Shown here: one piece after another, positions 15,997-23,647 of the stretch | Layout: every line of letters starts with the position of its first letter | Position numbering within the stretch: the stretch's first letter is position 1 | From: Sideroxydans sp. | GTDB taxonomy: Bacteria > Pseudomonadota > Gammaproteobacteria > Burkholderiales > Gallionellaceae | Assembly (NCBI GenBank): GCA_028710605.1 | Contig: JAQTTU010000006.1 | Span: forward strand, 124,001-188,000 | Direction of reading: 5' to 3' | Length of the DNA stretch: 64,000 nt | Made by a program: the position numbers and the translations under genes | Notes under the pieces: model-generated | What the model was told of the DNA's origin: nothing | The model's database searches: none | The model's input: the letters and a program-made list of their open reading frames with translations, nothing else

Positions 15997-17610
15997 CTAC
16001 TCCTCGGCGAGGCAGGAAAATATCAACTTTCCATATCCTCCTTGCGGGTCGCCCAATTGCTTGAGCGAAGGGTTGTGCTCGCGACAAAAATTTTCATAAA
16101 CCTTTTGGAATTGAACTTTGGTAAACAAGCGAGCCAGCTCATCCCTGATTCCCGGTTCAACAATAAAAAAGCGCAAAAGATGTAAAGCAGCCAGCATTCT
16201 TCTTTTTTCTTCGAGTACGGCCGGGTCAAAGCACCGGCCCTCGAATTTTTCGCTTCCGGCCAAATTTGTTTGCATGATGCGCGCGATCCGCTGAAAGAAA
16301 GCTGAATACTTTTCTAGTAACTGACTCCGCTGCGAGAGCATGTTCTTTTCAGAGGCTCGGTAATACTCGATCAAACTATCGGATGCCTCCAGACCGTCTA
16401 TTCCAAAATCCATGTAGAGATGAAAAATAGCGGAATGAATAACCTCGGCATTCTCCAAAATATAATCAACCGACAACAGCAGGTCGGCATCCGTCTCGGT
16501 CGGGAAGCCGATTATCCAATAGGTGTGATTCCAAAGCCCGCTTGCTGCGGCCGCCTGCAACACTCTCCTGTTTGTTTTCGGGGTGGTTCCTTTTTGCATT
16601 TGCTTCAAAACGGGCAGGGAGGCGCTTTCTATTCCCCAATAAAAAAAACGGCATCCTCCACGATAGAGCACCCTGAAATAATCCTCGTCCATCTTGTTAT
16701 GGACGCGCGCATTGCCGCCCCATAGAACTCCGGTTTCAGCCTGATACAACTGAACTGCAAAATCCTTCAGCCAATTCAGGTCGTTATTTAATAGCGACTG
16801 GCTGAGCAGATAGCGTTTCGTCCCAAATTCCCTCTTCAATTGCGCCAGAATCGCAATGGCTTTTTCTACTTTCACTTGGCGGAATTTCACCCAGTATTTC
16901 CGTTCGTCGCAAAATGAACAGACAAAGGAGCAACCCCGATTAAATGCAACCGGAAGCGCAACCGGCAGCTTTTCCATATTTACAACGCCCGCGAAATCGG
17001 GCGCGGGCAACGTGTCTATATCAAGAGGGAAGAGATCGCCTGTGCCTGCGTGCTTCAAGTTGCACGGAATACTGACAAGCTTTCTTTCCTTGAGGCGACA
17101 CAGCACTCGATACAAAGCCTGCTCTCCCTCGCCTTCAATAACAGAATCTACATATTCCGTTTTCAGAAACAAAGCGCTAGATACTTTATTGCACTCCGGG
17201 CCGCCAAAAATAACAGGAAAACCGGGGCGTTCCGCTTTCACCATTTGCGCCAACAACAAGGAAAGAATCACGTTATCGAAATGCAGTGACAAGCCCAGAG
17301 ATTGCGGATCATCCCGGAGTAGATATTGAGTCCAAAGCAACAGCAATTTTTTGACTTGCTGATGCTTTGGCGATGGAGCTGCTGCAGTCTTCCCCTCATG
17401 CAGGAAAGTGCTCATTTCCTGATAGAACATCCATGAGGATTCTTTCAGCGTCGCAAAGCGTTTTCCATCGTACATATCGGGCAATGCCAAATTGGCTTGC
17501 CGGACAACCAACCCCCGTTTCTTCAGATATGCGGTAAGAGACGCAATTCCCAAATTGGGATAGACGGAAGAGATATTGATGTAAACCAGAATAATATCGG
17601 GAGGCTGCAT
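15997..17610 (-). CDS. B12-binding-type radical SAM protein
   Basis: The 537-residue enzyme has an N-terminal Rossmann-like region typical of B12-binding radical SAM proteins (PNLGIASLTAYLKKRGLVV; FPVIFGGPECNKVSS; SVIEGEGEQALYRVL). The radical SAM core carries the cluster motif CSFVCSFC, followed by WGGNARVHNKM and FFYWGIESASLPVLKQMQKG. The cobalamin DxHxxG motif is absent, so B12 may not bind. Such proteins (class B-like layout) perform C-methylation, rearrangements or thioether chemistry on peptides and small molecules. It sits between a 2OG oxygenase and a sulfotransferase in one operon. The substrate is unknown. Confidence 0.88.
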   Translation of the reverse strand: MQPPDIILVYINISSVYPNLGIASLTAYLKKRGLVVRQANLALPDMYDGKRFATLKESSWMFYQEMSTFLHEGKTAAAPSPKHQQVKKLLLLWTQYLLRDDPQSLGLSLHFDNVILSLLLAQMVKAERPGFPVIFGGPECNKVSSALFLKTEYVDSVIEGEGEQALYRVLCRLKERKLVSIPCNLKHAGTGDLFPLDIDTLPAPDFAGVVNMEKLPVALPVAFNRGCSFVCSFCDERKYWVKFRQVKVEKAIAILAQLKREFGTKRYLLSQSLLNNDLNWLKDFAVQLYQAETGVLWGGNARVHNKMDEDYFRVLYRGGCRFFYWGIESASLPVLKQMQKGTTPKTNRRVLQAAAASGLWNHTYWIIGFPTETDADLLLSVDYILENAEVIHSAIFHLYMDFGIDGLEASDSLIEYYRASEKNMLSQRSQLLEKYSAFFQRIARIMQTNLAGSEKFEGRCFDPAVLEEKRRMLAALHLLRFFIVEPGIRDELARLFTKVQFQKVYENFCREHNPSLKQLGDPQGGYGKLIFSCLAEE

Positions 17611-17660
17611 ATCAAGAGAGGTGAAGTTTTCCCGAAAAAAACGCAGGCAACAAAATGCGC

Positions 17661-18398
17661 TTATTTTTTAAACCAGCACACATGACAGTAGCGTACCTTG
17701 TTCGCCGCAGAAGGCGCATGAGGCCTTACTCTATGCACAGCCTGATTGGTGGTTTTGAACAGCACCAGACGATTAAACACGGGCGTTAACAAGAAATTGT
17801 TCTCACTTTTACATCGGATTTCAAGTTCGCCGCCATCCTCGCACGTCCAGTCAGGAGAAAGGTACAGAACCCCGCAAAAATCCTTGTTTCGTCCCGCGTC
17901 GGCATGCCAATCGAGCACATCATTGACTTCATGCCCGTGTATGCCAGCTGGCTTGGCATCAGAAAATTTCATCCCGGAAACTGCTTCCATTAAGGAGAAA
18001 TAGGCCGGGGTTTTGAATATTTCGCTAAAGGCAAGAAAGGTCAACCAGTTCTGGCTCATCAGGCATGACGGTTTCACCCGCTTGAGGGTCAAAAATCGAT
18101 AAAACTGCTCCGATTTCGGCAATACATTCCATTGCTGCTCATTGAGATATTCCTTGCTGCGATTCTGGAACACACGTTTATATTCCGCCTCCTGTTTCAG
18201 GAAGTTCGAAATCCTATCGGCAACACCGGGAAGCAAAAAATCGTCAAGAACCACCAGTGAAAGGGGATGGGATTCGAGACTTTGATGGCAGGCAAGAACA
18301 GCGCCAGTTTGCAGATGCTGAGGGTTGATCCATTTGGCAAGCGGCACAAGAGAGGGATCAATATCGAAATTGCCGGAAGAAAAATTTTGATTATCCAT
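17661..18398 (-). CDS. 2OG-Fe(II) oxygenase, prolyl-4-hydroxylase-like
   Basis: A protein of 245 residues; the start ATG at 18398 overlaps the stop of the GNAT gene by eight bases (ATGGATAA), indicating translational coupling. The double-stranded beta-helix core shows the iron motif H-x-D in VLDWHADAGRNKDFCGVLY, the strand GELEIRC and the distal His in LFKTTNQAVHRV, followed by a basic residue for 2-oxoglutarate. The N-terminal half is helical and begins with VVLDDFLLPGVADRIS, as in P4H-type enzymes. Likely a hydroxylase acting on a peptide or small molecule made with the adjacent radical SAM enzyme. Confidence 0.85.
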   Translation of the reverse strand: MDNQNFSSGNFDIDPSLVPLAKWINPQHLQTGAVLACHQSLESHPLSLVVLDDFLLPGVADRISNFLKQEAEYKRVFQNRSKEYLNEQQWNVLPKSEQFYRFLTLKRVKPSCLMSQNWLTFLAFSEIFKTPAYFSLMEAVSGMKFSDAKPAGIHGHEVNDVLDWHADAGRNKDFCGVLYLSPDWTCEDGGELEIRCKSENNFLLTPVFNRLVLFKTTNQAVHRVRPHAPSAANKVRYCHVCWFKK

Positions 18399-18882
18399 TC
18401 GGCTGATCTCCCCCGATATTCCACCCCATGTACAGATACACCCCCCTATCCTCAATAAGCTGAAAACCTAGGCGGGTATAGAGCCTGAGGGCGGGATTGA
18501 ATCTTTCGACATGAATCATCAGGGCGCGCCCGGTCTCGGCAGCTTCGCGCATCAAATTGCCGAGAATTTCGCTGCCTATTCCCAGGCCACGAAAAGCGGG
18601 CAACAGCGTGATGTCAACAATCAGCAATTCTTTGGGGCTTCGTAGAAGATAGAGCCGGCCTGCCGGAATGCCGCTATGCAAAATGATTTCAAAGCTCGCA
18701 TCGCTGTAATACTCCATATAGAAGCTATGCTGCGCGTTGAACTGCATCGCGACGAACATCTGCTTCTGTTCGTCGCTCCAATCGGTCTGTTGCAATTCAA
18801 GCTCGCGGGTGCTGGCATAGATTTGAAGCAAGAGGCCCATATCATCATTCGTGACCGGACGAAATTGAATATCTTTATGCAT
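18391..18882 (-). CDS. GNAT family N-acetyltransferase
   Basis: A protein of 163 residues starting at ATG 18882 with GGGAG upstream; the reading frame is open to 18939 but the internal start fits better. GNAT hallmarks: RPVTNDDMGLLLQIYASTRE at the start, a beta-4 strand LLIVDITLLPAFRG and the acetyl-CoA pyrophosphate loop RGLGIGSEIL, then PALRLYTRLGFQLIED at the end. It heads the minus-strand operon with the oxygenase, radical SAM and sulfotransferase genes, and is divergent from the PqqD-like gene across 127 bases. Confidence 0.9.
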   Translation of the reverse strand: MHKDIQFRPVTNDDMGLLLQIYASTRELELQQTDWSDEQKQMFVAMQFNAQHSFYMEYYSDASFEIILHSGIPAGRLYLLRSPKELLIVDITLLPAFRGLGIGSEILGNLMREAAETGRALMIHVERFNPALRLYTRLGFQLIEDRGVYLYMGWNIGGDQPNG

Positions 18883-19009
18883 GGAACTCCCGCCTGAATT
18901 AAACTTTACACAGTTGCATGACACCGCAAAATTTCGCACGCAATCTCAAAGGTGCTAGCATTCTGCCATAGGATAACTTACTTAACATTCTTGAAAGTTC
19001 GGGACAGCC

Positions 19010-19291
19010 ATGACACGGATTTACCTTGAGTCAACCGTTTGCCAATCTGAAAACCAGGTATCAACCGTACTCGATGACGAGGTGGTGCTGATGAGCATCG
19101 AGAACGGTGCTTACTTCGGCTTGAATCAAGTGCTAAGCCGCATCTGGAGAATATTGGAATCCCCCGTCACGGTAGCGCAGATATGCGCAACGTTACAGGA
19201 GGAATACGACGTGGCGCAGGATGTCTGCCATCGTGACGTAATGGAAATCCTTGAGAAACTGGCGGAGAAAAAACTGATTTCCGTATCCTGA
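19010..19291 (+). CDS. PqqD-like peptide-binding protein (lasso B1-type RiPP recognition element)
   Basis: The 93-residue protein has the PqqD winged-helix pattern: a beta hairpin with DDEVVLMSIENGAYFGLNQV, then SRIWRILESPVTVAQICATL and a C-terminal helix MEILEKLAEKKLI. In lasso and other RiPP pathways this domain binds the leader peptide and presents the precursor to the modifying enzymes. It is the first gene of the plus-strand row B1, kinase, sulfotransferase, kinase, ATP-grasp, cyclase, precursor. The divergent promoter region upstream is shared with the GNAT operon. Confidence 0.9.
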   Translation: MTRIYLESTVCQSENQVSTVLDDEVVLMSIENGAYFGLNQVLSRIWRILESPVTVAQICATLQEEYDVAQDVCHRDVMEILEKLAEKKLISVS

Positions 19292-19317
19292 ATAGCGACC
19301 ACTCGGCCTGTAGCAAT

Positions 19318-20208
19318 ATGCACTCCTATCGCATCTACGGACTCACGGTTTCATCAGAACTGGAATGCCCCCTATTATTGCCCTCCGACGATGCGGCCGA
19401 TGTTTCAATCCGTTTTGAACACATACCAACTTCATGCTTCCCCGACGGTTTGCACAAAGGTGCCAACCTTCTCGGTTCGGGCAAAGTTCTGCTGAACATC
19501 GAAGAGGTCGCCAAATATCTCATCATCGACGGCAAGGAAGTTCTTATTGATCCTTACCCCGATGTCCGCGCGGAATATGTGCGGCTTTTTCTACTGGGCA
19601 GCGCGCTGGGTATCTTGCTCCTTCAGCGCGGCATGCTCCCGCTGCATGGCTGCGGGATCGTGCACAACGGCAAGGCGATCCTGTTTCTCGGCGACTCCGG
19701 CATCGGCAAATCGACGCTGGCAGAAGCTTTCCGCAGAAAAGGATACAAGCTGATAACGGATGACGTATCGGCGCTTTGCTTTGCGGACAAAAGCTCAGTC
19801 AATGTCTTTCCTGCTTATCCGAAGATCAACCTGATGGAAGAAACGGCAAAAAATTTCGATATAAAAACTGAAGGACTGTCCGAGGCGCATAACAAAAAAA
19901 AGAAATTCGCTGTACCCGTGGGAGAGAGCTTTTGCTCTGACCCCAATCCTCTGGCTCGCATTTACATACTGCACCGCACTCTTGGCAGCGCCATTCATCT
20001 TGAGCAGCCTGCAAAAATTGCCGCCATACCGTTCCTCGCCCGCAACACCTACCGCAGACAAATCATAAAAAAAATGGGACACCAGCAGAGGCACATCGAA
20101 CAGTGCGCCAATCTGGCAAAAAACTATCCGGTAAGATTGCTCACACGCCCCGACGATCTTTCGCGCCTCGCGGAATTGGCGGACTATCTGGAAAGTGACT
20201 TCCGGTGA
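19318..20208 (+). CDS. HPr-kinase-like protein (lasso-type peptide kinase candidate)
   Basis: The 296-residue protein has the HprK-type P-loop GDSGIGKST (125-133), an upstream LPLHGCGIV strand with His110, and the catalytic pair in KLITDDVSAL (D148-D149). Paralogues in paeninodin-type lasso clusters phosphorylate the side chain of the C-terminal Ser of the precursor. The putative precursor at 25579 ends in Ser, consistent with this role. The gene follows the PqqD-like gene by 26 bases and overlaps the sulfotransferase start by four bases (GTGA). All conserved residues I know are present, so it is probably active. Confidence 0.88.
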   Translation: MHSYRIYGLTVSSELECPLLLPSDDAADVSIRFEHIPTSCFPDGLHKGANLLGSGKVLLNIEEVAKYLIIDGKEVLIDPYPDVRAEYVRLFLLGSALGILLLQRGMLPLHGCGIVHNGKAILFLGDSGIGKSTLAEAFRRKGYKLITDDVSALCFADKSSVNVFPAYPKINLMEETAKNFDIKTEGLSEAHNKKKKFAVPVGESFCSDPNPLARIYILHRTLGSAIHLEQPAKIAAIPFLARNTYRRQIIKKMGHQQRHIEQCANLAKNYPVRLLTRPDDLSRLAELADYLESDFR

Positions 20209-21062
20209 GCGGCAACATCGTCTGGATTGCGTCTTACCCTAAATCAGGAAATACCTGGTTCAGGACGTTCATTTCCTGTTTGCTGAATGAAACCGAAGCG
20301 GACATCAATAAAATTGATAGCGATGGAATCGCAAGTGCACGAAGACCTTTCGAGCTATGCACCGGGTTGGACTCTACCAATCTCACCGCTCAGGAAATTG
20401 CGTCGTTACGACCCGCTGTGTATGACATGCTATCCGCGACGCTGCGCAAGAATCTCTGGATCAAGGCGCATGATGCCTGCCAAATTCTTGCAGATGGAAC
20501 ACCGTTATTTCCGTCAACAGCCACAAAAGTCGCTTGTTATCTCATGCGCAACCCATTGGATGTGGCCGTCTCTTTTGCGAATCACAATGGCACCACGCTG
20601 GACAAGACGATAGGCAATATGAATGATCCCGACTTCAGTCTGTGCAAGCAAATCCTGAATGCCGATTACCAGCTGCCACAGTTTCATGGCCGCTGGGACG
20701 ACCACGTAAACAGCTGGATGGAAGCCACGCATCTTCCTGTCTGTATGCTGCGCTATGAAGACATGCACTTGCAGCCGCTGGCAACTTTCAGCAAGGCAGT
20801 GGCTGCCATCGGCCTCGAGAAATCTGCGGAAGAGATCACCCGCGCGATTGAGGCCTCCTCTTTTGAAAAACTCCAAAAACAGGAACAGGAATCCGGCTTC
20901 CGGGAGCGCCCTCATGTTGCAAAAAGTTTTTTTCGTTCAGGAAAAATCGGCTCATGGCGCGAGAGCCTTTCCGAAAAACAAGCTGGCCTGATTATCGAAC
21001 ACCATGCAGAAACCATGCTCCGTTACGGCTATCTCGACAGCCGGGGCAACCCGATTTTTTAG
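20205..21062 (+). CDS. Sulfotransferase, classical PAPS-dependent type
   Basis: The 285-residue enzyme starts with GTG at 20205. The PAPS 5'-phosphosulfate loop is IASYPKSGNTWFRTF at residues 7-21. The 3'-phosphate site is LMRNPLDVAVSFANH, and near the C-terminus FFRSGKIGSWRESLSEKQ matches the R-K-G-x-x-G-x-W-K motif. This is a soluble sulfotransferase of the PF00685 group that moves sulfate from PAPS to a hydroxyl or amine. It is translationally coupled to the HprK-like gene. Its placement between two kinase genes of a lasso-like cluster suggests that the peptide, or something added to it, is sulfated. Confidence 0.9.
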   Translation: MSGNIVWIASYPKSGNTWFRTFISCLLNETEADINKIDSDGIASARRPFELCTGLDSTNLTAQEIASLRPAVYDMLSATLRKNLWIKAHDACQILADGTPLFPSTATKVACYLMRNPLDVAVSFANHNGTTLDKTIGNMNDPDFSLCKQILNADYQLPQFHGRWDDHVNSWMEATHLPVCMLRYEDMHLQPLATFSKAVAAIGLEKSAEEITRAIEASSFEKLQKQEQESGFRERPHVAKSFFRSGKIGSWRESLSEKQAGLIIEHHAETMLRYGYLDSRGNPIF

Positions 21063-21108
21063 GTGCCAACTTCCATGTGCCAGGATATTCCATTAGAAAA
21101 AAGACAGC

Positions 21109-21234
21109 GTCATTCCGGCGCAGGCCGGAATCCAGCCAAGAAAATTACCCTGCAAAGCAGACAAAACCCTGATGTCGTCCCGCATGCGCGGGAATTATTT
21201 AATCATCTGGATTCCCGCTTTCGCGGGAATGACG
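21109..21234. repeat. Family C palindromic repeat (CATTCCGGCGCAGGCCGGAATCCAG type)
   Basis: CGTCATTCCGGCGCAGGCCG and GATTCCCGCTTTCGCGGGAA are the two outer hairpins of a 126-base element with a related interior. Nearly the same element recurs at 23454-23580 in the same cluster, with related ones at 29943-30093 and 30311-30434. It splits the cluster's transcription unit. Confidence 0.9.
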
Positions 21235-21253
21235 GCCTAATGGATAATTTGGG

Positions 21254-22132
21254 ATGAACGCTCTGATCTACGGCCTCTCCTGGTCACTCCCTTTCGCCAC
21301 ACCCGAACTTCCGGTTGCGGAGAACACGAGCGAAGTGAATGTCGTTCCGGGAAAATTCGATGAGCGGAGCATCTCTTGGAGAACACATGGTGTCTGCTAC
21401 AAAGCCGCGCCCGGTGCCTATTTCCTGGCTGTCCCAGGCGTTGCGAGTTTTCTGGTTACCAACGGCAATCAAATCGTCATTGACGCGCAAGCACACGTGC
21501 CGGAGCAAGAGATTCTGCATTTCCTGTTCAATCCCGTTGCGGGGGCGCTGTTGATGCAGCGTGGTATTCTCCCTTTGCAGGCCAGTGCCGTCGCCAAAGA
21601 CGGCAAAGCCGCCATTCTGCTGGGCGTTTCCGCCGCCGGTAAATCATTGCTTGCGGCTGGTCTGATGCAACAGGGTTTCAAGGTGCTGACCGATGCTATT
21701 TGTGCGGTGCATCCGGGCGCAAAGCCTATTGTAAAAGCGGGCTATCCCCATTTGCTGCTTTGGAATAGGGCGCTTAAGGAACTCAAATTCGACTCCACCG
21801 CATTATGCAAACTCAGGCAGAACAATGAGAAATACCAGCTTCCCGTGCATAACGATGCCTACGCATTCGAAGCTATCGCCGAGAGGGTTTATCTTTTGTC
21901 CGATAACAATGAAAACCAGTACCGGGAAACCCTGACCGTCGGACAGCAAAAATTCGCTCTCCTTCTGGATCACATCTACCATAACCCGCTCATTGAAGCG
22001 CTCGGAATGCAGAAGGAAATGTACCGGATCATGATTTCGCTGGCGCAGTTATGCCCGCTAACAAAGGTTGACTCTCTTTCTCATCGCGGGAATGCGCGCG
22101 AGTTTATCGATATGTTTGCCAGCCGATATTAG
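21254..22132 (+). CDS. HPr-kinase-related protein, second copy, possibly degenerate
   Basis: The 292-residue paralogue of the kinase at 19318 keeps the P-loop GVSAAGKSL (124-132). Two conserved positions have changed: His in LPLHG is Gln in LPLQASAVA (Q109), and the second Asp of TDD is Ala (TDA, 146-148). Its N-terminus (MNALIYGLSWSLPFATPELP) aligns in layout with the first kinase, but similarity is low. It could be a pseudokinase that modulates the first enzyme or binds a different substrate. It is followed two bases later by the ATP-grasp gene, so the two are co-translated. Confidence 0.82.
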   Translation: MNALIYGLSWSLPFATPELPVAENTSEVNVVPGKFDERSISWRTHGVCYKAAPGAYFLAVPGVASFLVTNGNQIVIDAQAHVPEQEILHFLFNPVAGALLMQRGILPLQASAVAKDGKAAILLGVSAAGKSLLAAGLMQQGFKVLTDAICAVHPGAKPIVKAGYPHLLLWNRALKELKFDSTALCKLRQNNEKYQLPVHNDAYAFEAIAERVYLLSDNNENQYRETLTVGQQKFALLLDHIYHNPLIEALGMQKEMYRIMISLAQLCPLTKVDSLSHRGNAREFIDMFASRY

Positions 22133-22134
22133 CC

Positions 22135-23391
22135 ATGTCCGCTACTGCAAAATTCCGCAAACTTCGTTCGTTGCTGATGGGAGGCTGTAACACTTATCTC
22201 TGCCTGAAACCCGAAGCAAGTCGCAGCCGAATCGAAAAGCTCCGCACTGCAAGCAACACCTACATTTTTTATCAGCGCGCAGCCATCGTTCGTGTGCCGC
22301 TCAAGATGTTGCTCTTTTTCAGTTGGCCCTTCATTGCCGTCATACTATCGGTTCGACGCGTTTCACTGCTTGGAAAAATCGTCGAACAGGAATTCGGCAT
22401 AGGGAGATTTCAGCAGTTTGTCCAGTTGCTCAAGCTTGCATTGTTTGAATTTATTCACCCGCGCTATTACATTTATTTTCGCTTCTTCGACAAGGCGCGT
22501 ATGGAAAAACGCGGCAGTTATCTCTGTTACCGCAGGAACCATACTCTGTTCACCGCGCTCAACGGTTTTGTATCGGGAGAGCCCATCAACAACAAGGCGA
22601 AATTTGCGGAATTCTGTCAGGCGAATACCCTTGCCACACCCGAAATATTTGCGCTCTTTGAAAATGGAAGCATAACGTTCAAGGTCTTGCCTGAGCTATG
22701 GCGGACAATAGACCTCGTCGTAAAACCGCTTTACGGCTATAAGGGAAGAGATATTCGGTTCGCGCATGCCCAAGGGAATGGCAGCTATTGCTACGCTGAT
22801 GAAACGCTCACCCATACCGAACTCCTGCAGCAAATCGCATTGAACTCCAAGGTGGAGCCTTTCCTGATTGAAGAAAGGCTATACAACCACACGGTGCTGG
22901 CATCACTTTCCAATGAATACCTGGCCACCATACGAATGGTTAGCTACCTTGGGCAAGATAATACGCCAACATTTCTTGCGGCAATTCTGAGCGTTCCATA
23001 TAACGAGATGTGCGTCAGCAATTTTGGAAGAGGCTTTCCCTTAAAGCTGGAAAGCGGTGAAATCCTGCCGTCGCCGCACGCACCCATGCTCGAAAAATGG
23101 CGCAAAGAATTTGAAGAAGCAAATGAGAAGGCGGTTGGAAAAATACTTCCCTATTGGCGAGAAACAAAGGAACTGATAGTTAAAGCCCACCGCTTGTTGC
23201 CGGAATATTTTTCACTTGGGTGGGATGTCGCCATCACCAAAAATGGGCCTGTCATTCTGGAGACCAATATCGGCTGGGATACCGACTCGGTACAATATTT
23301 CCTCGACCTTCCACTGGGCGATACGGAATTTGCCCGTTGCGCGGTGGAAAGACTGGGCAAGCTCAGATCAACCGCGAAAGGTTTTCTATAA
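22135..23391 (+). CDS. ATP-grasp protein of the sugar-transfer-associated type
   Basis: The 418-residue protein matches the alpha-L-glutamate-ligase-related / sugar-transfer-associated ATP-grasp group. A hydrophobic N-terminal region (VPLKMLLFFSWPFIAVIL) is followed by the ATP-grasp core DLVVKPLYGYKGRDIRF, EPFLIEERLYNH and the metal-binding SLGWDVAITKNGPVILETN. The family often sits beside polysaccharide or sulfotransferase genes and is thought to form an amide or ester bond using ATP; no precise reaction is established. It directly follows the second kinase-like gene. In a peptide cluster it might ligate an amino acid or sugar acid to the product. Confidence 0.8.
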   Translation: MSATAKFRKLRSLLMGGCNTYLCLKPEASRSRIEKLRTASNTYIFYQRAAIVRVPLKMLLFFSWPFIAVILSVRRVSLLGKIVEQEFGIGRFQQFVQLLKLALFEFIHPRYYIYFRFFDKARMEKRGSYLCYRRNHTLFTALNGFVSGEPINNKAKFAEFCQANTLATPEIFALFENGSITFKVLPELWRTIDLVVKPLYGYKGRDIRFAHAQGNGSYCYADETLTHTELLQQIALNSKVEPFLIEERLYNHTVLASLSNEYLATIRMVSYLGQDNTPTFLAAILSVPYNEMCVSNFGRGFPLKLESGEILPSPHAPMLEKWRKEFEEANEKAVGKILPYWRETKELIVKAHRLLPEYFSLGWDVAITKNGPVILETNIGWDTDSVQYFLDLPLGDTEFARCAVERLGKLRSTAKGFL

Positions 23392-23453
23392 TTGGGCAAT
23401 GCATTGCAAGCTGAAGGCGGGCTTAATCCCGGATAATTCATTAGAAAATTTAA

Positions 23454-23580
23454 CGTCATTCCGGCGCAGACCGGAATCCAGTCAAAAAATACACTCTGCG
23501 CAGCAGACAAAACCTTGATGTCGTCCCACGTGCGCGGGAATTATTTAATCATCTGGATTCCGGCCTGCGCCGGAATGACG
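23454..23580. repeat. Family C palindromic repeat, second copy
   Basis: CGTCATTCCGGCGCAGACCG opens the element and GATTCCGGCCTGCGCCGGAA closes it. Internal text (AGCAGACAAAACC-TGATGTCGTCCC) is shared with 21109-21234, so these two copies are recent relatives. It fills most of the 256-base gap before the cyclase gene. Confidence 0.9.
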
Positions 23581-23647
23581 GCCTAACGAATTATTTGGGT
23601 TACTGGTTACTCCTATCGTTAAACGTCACTATGGGTGAACTTCAACT

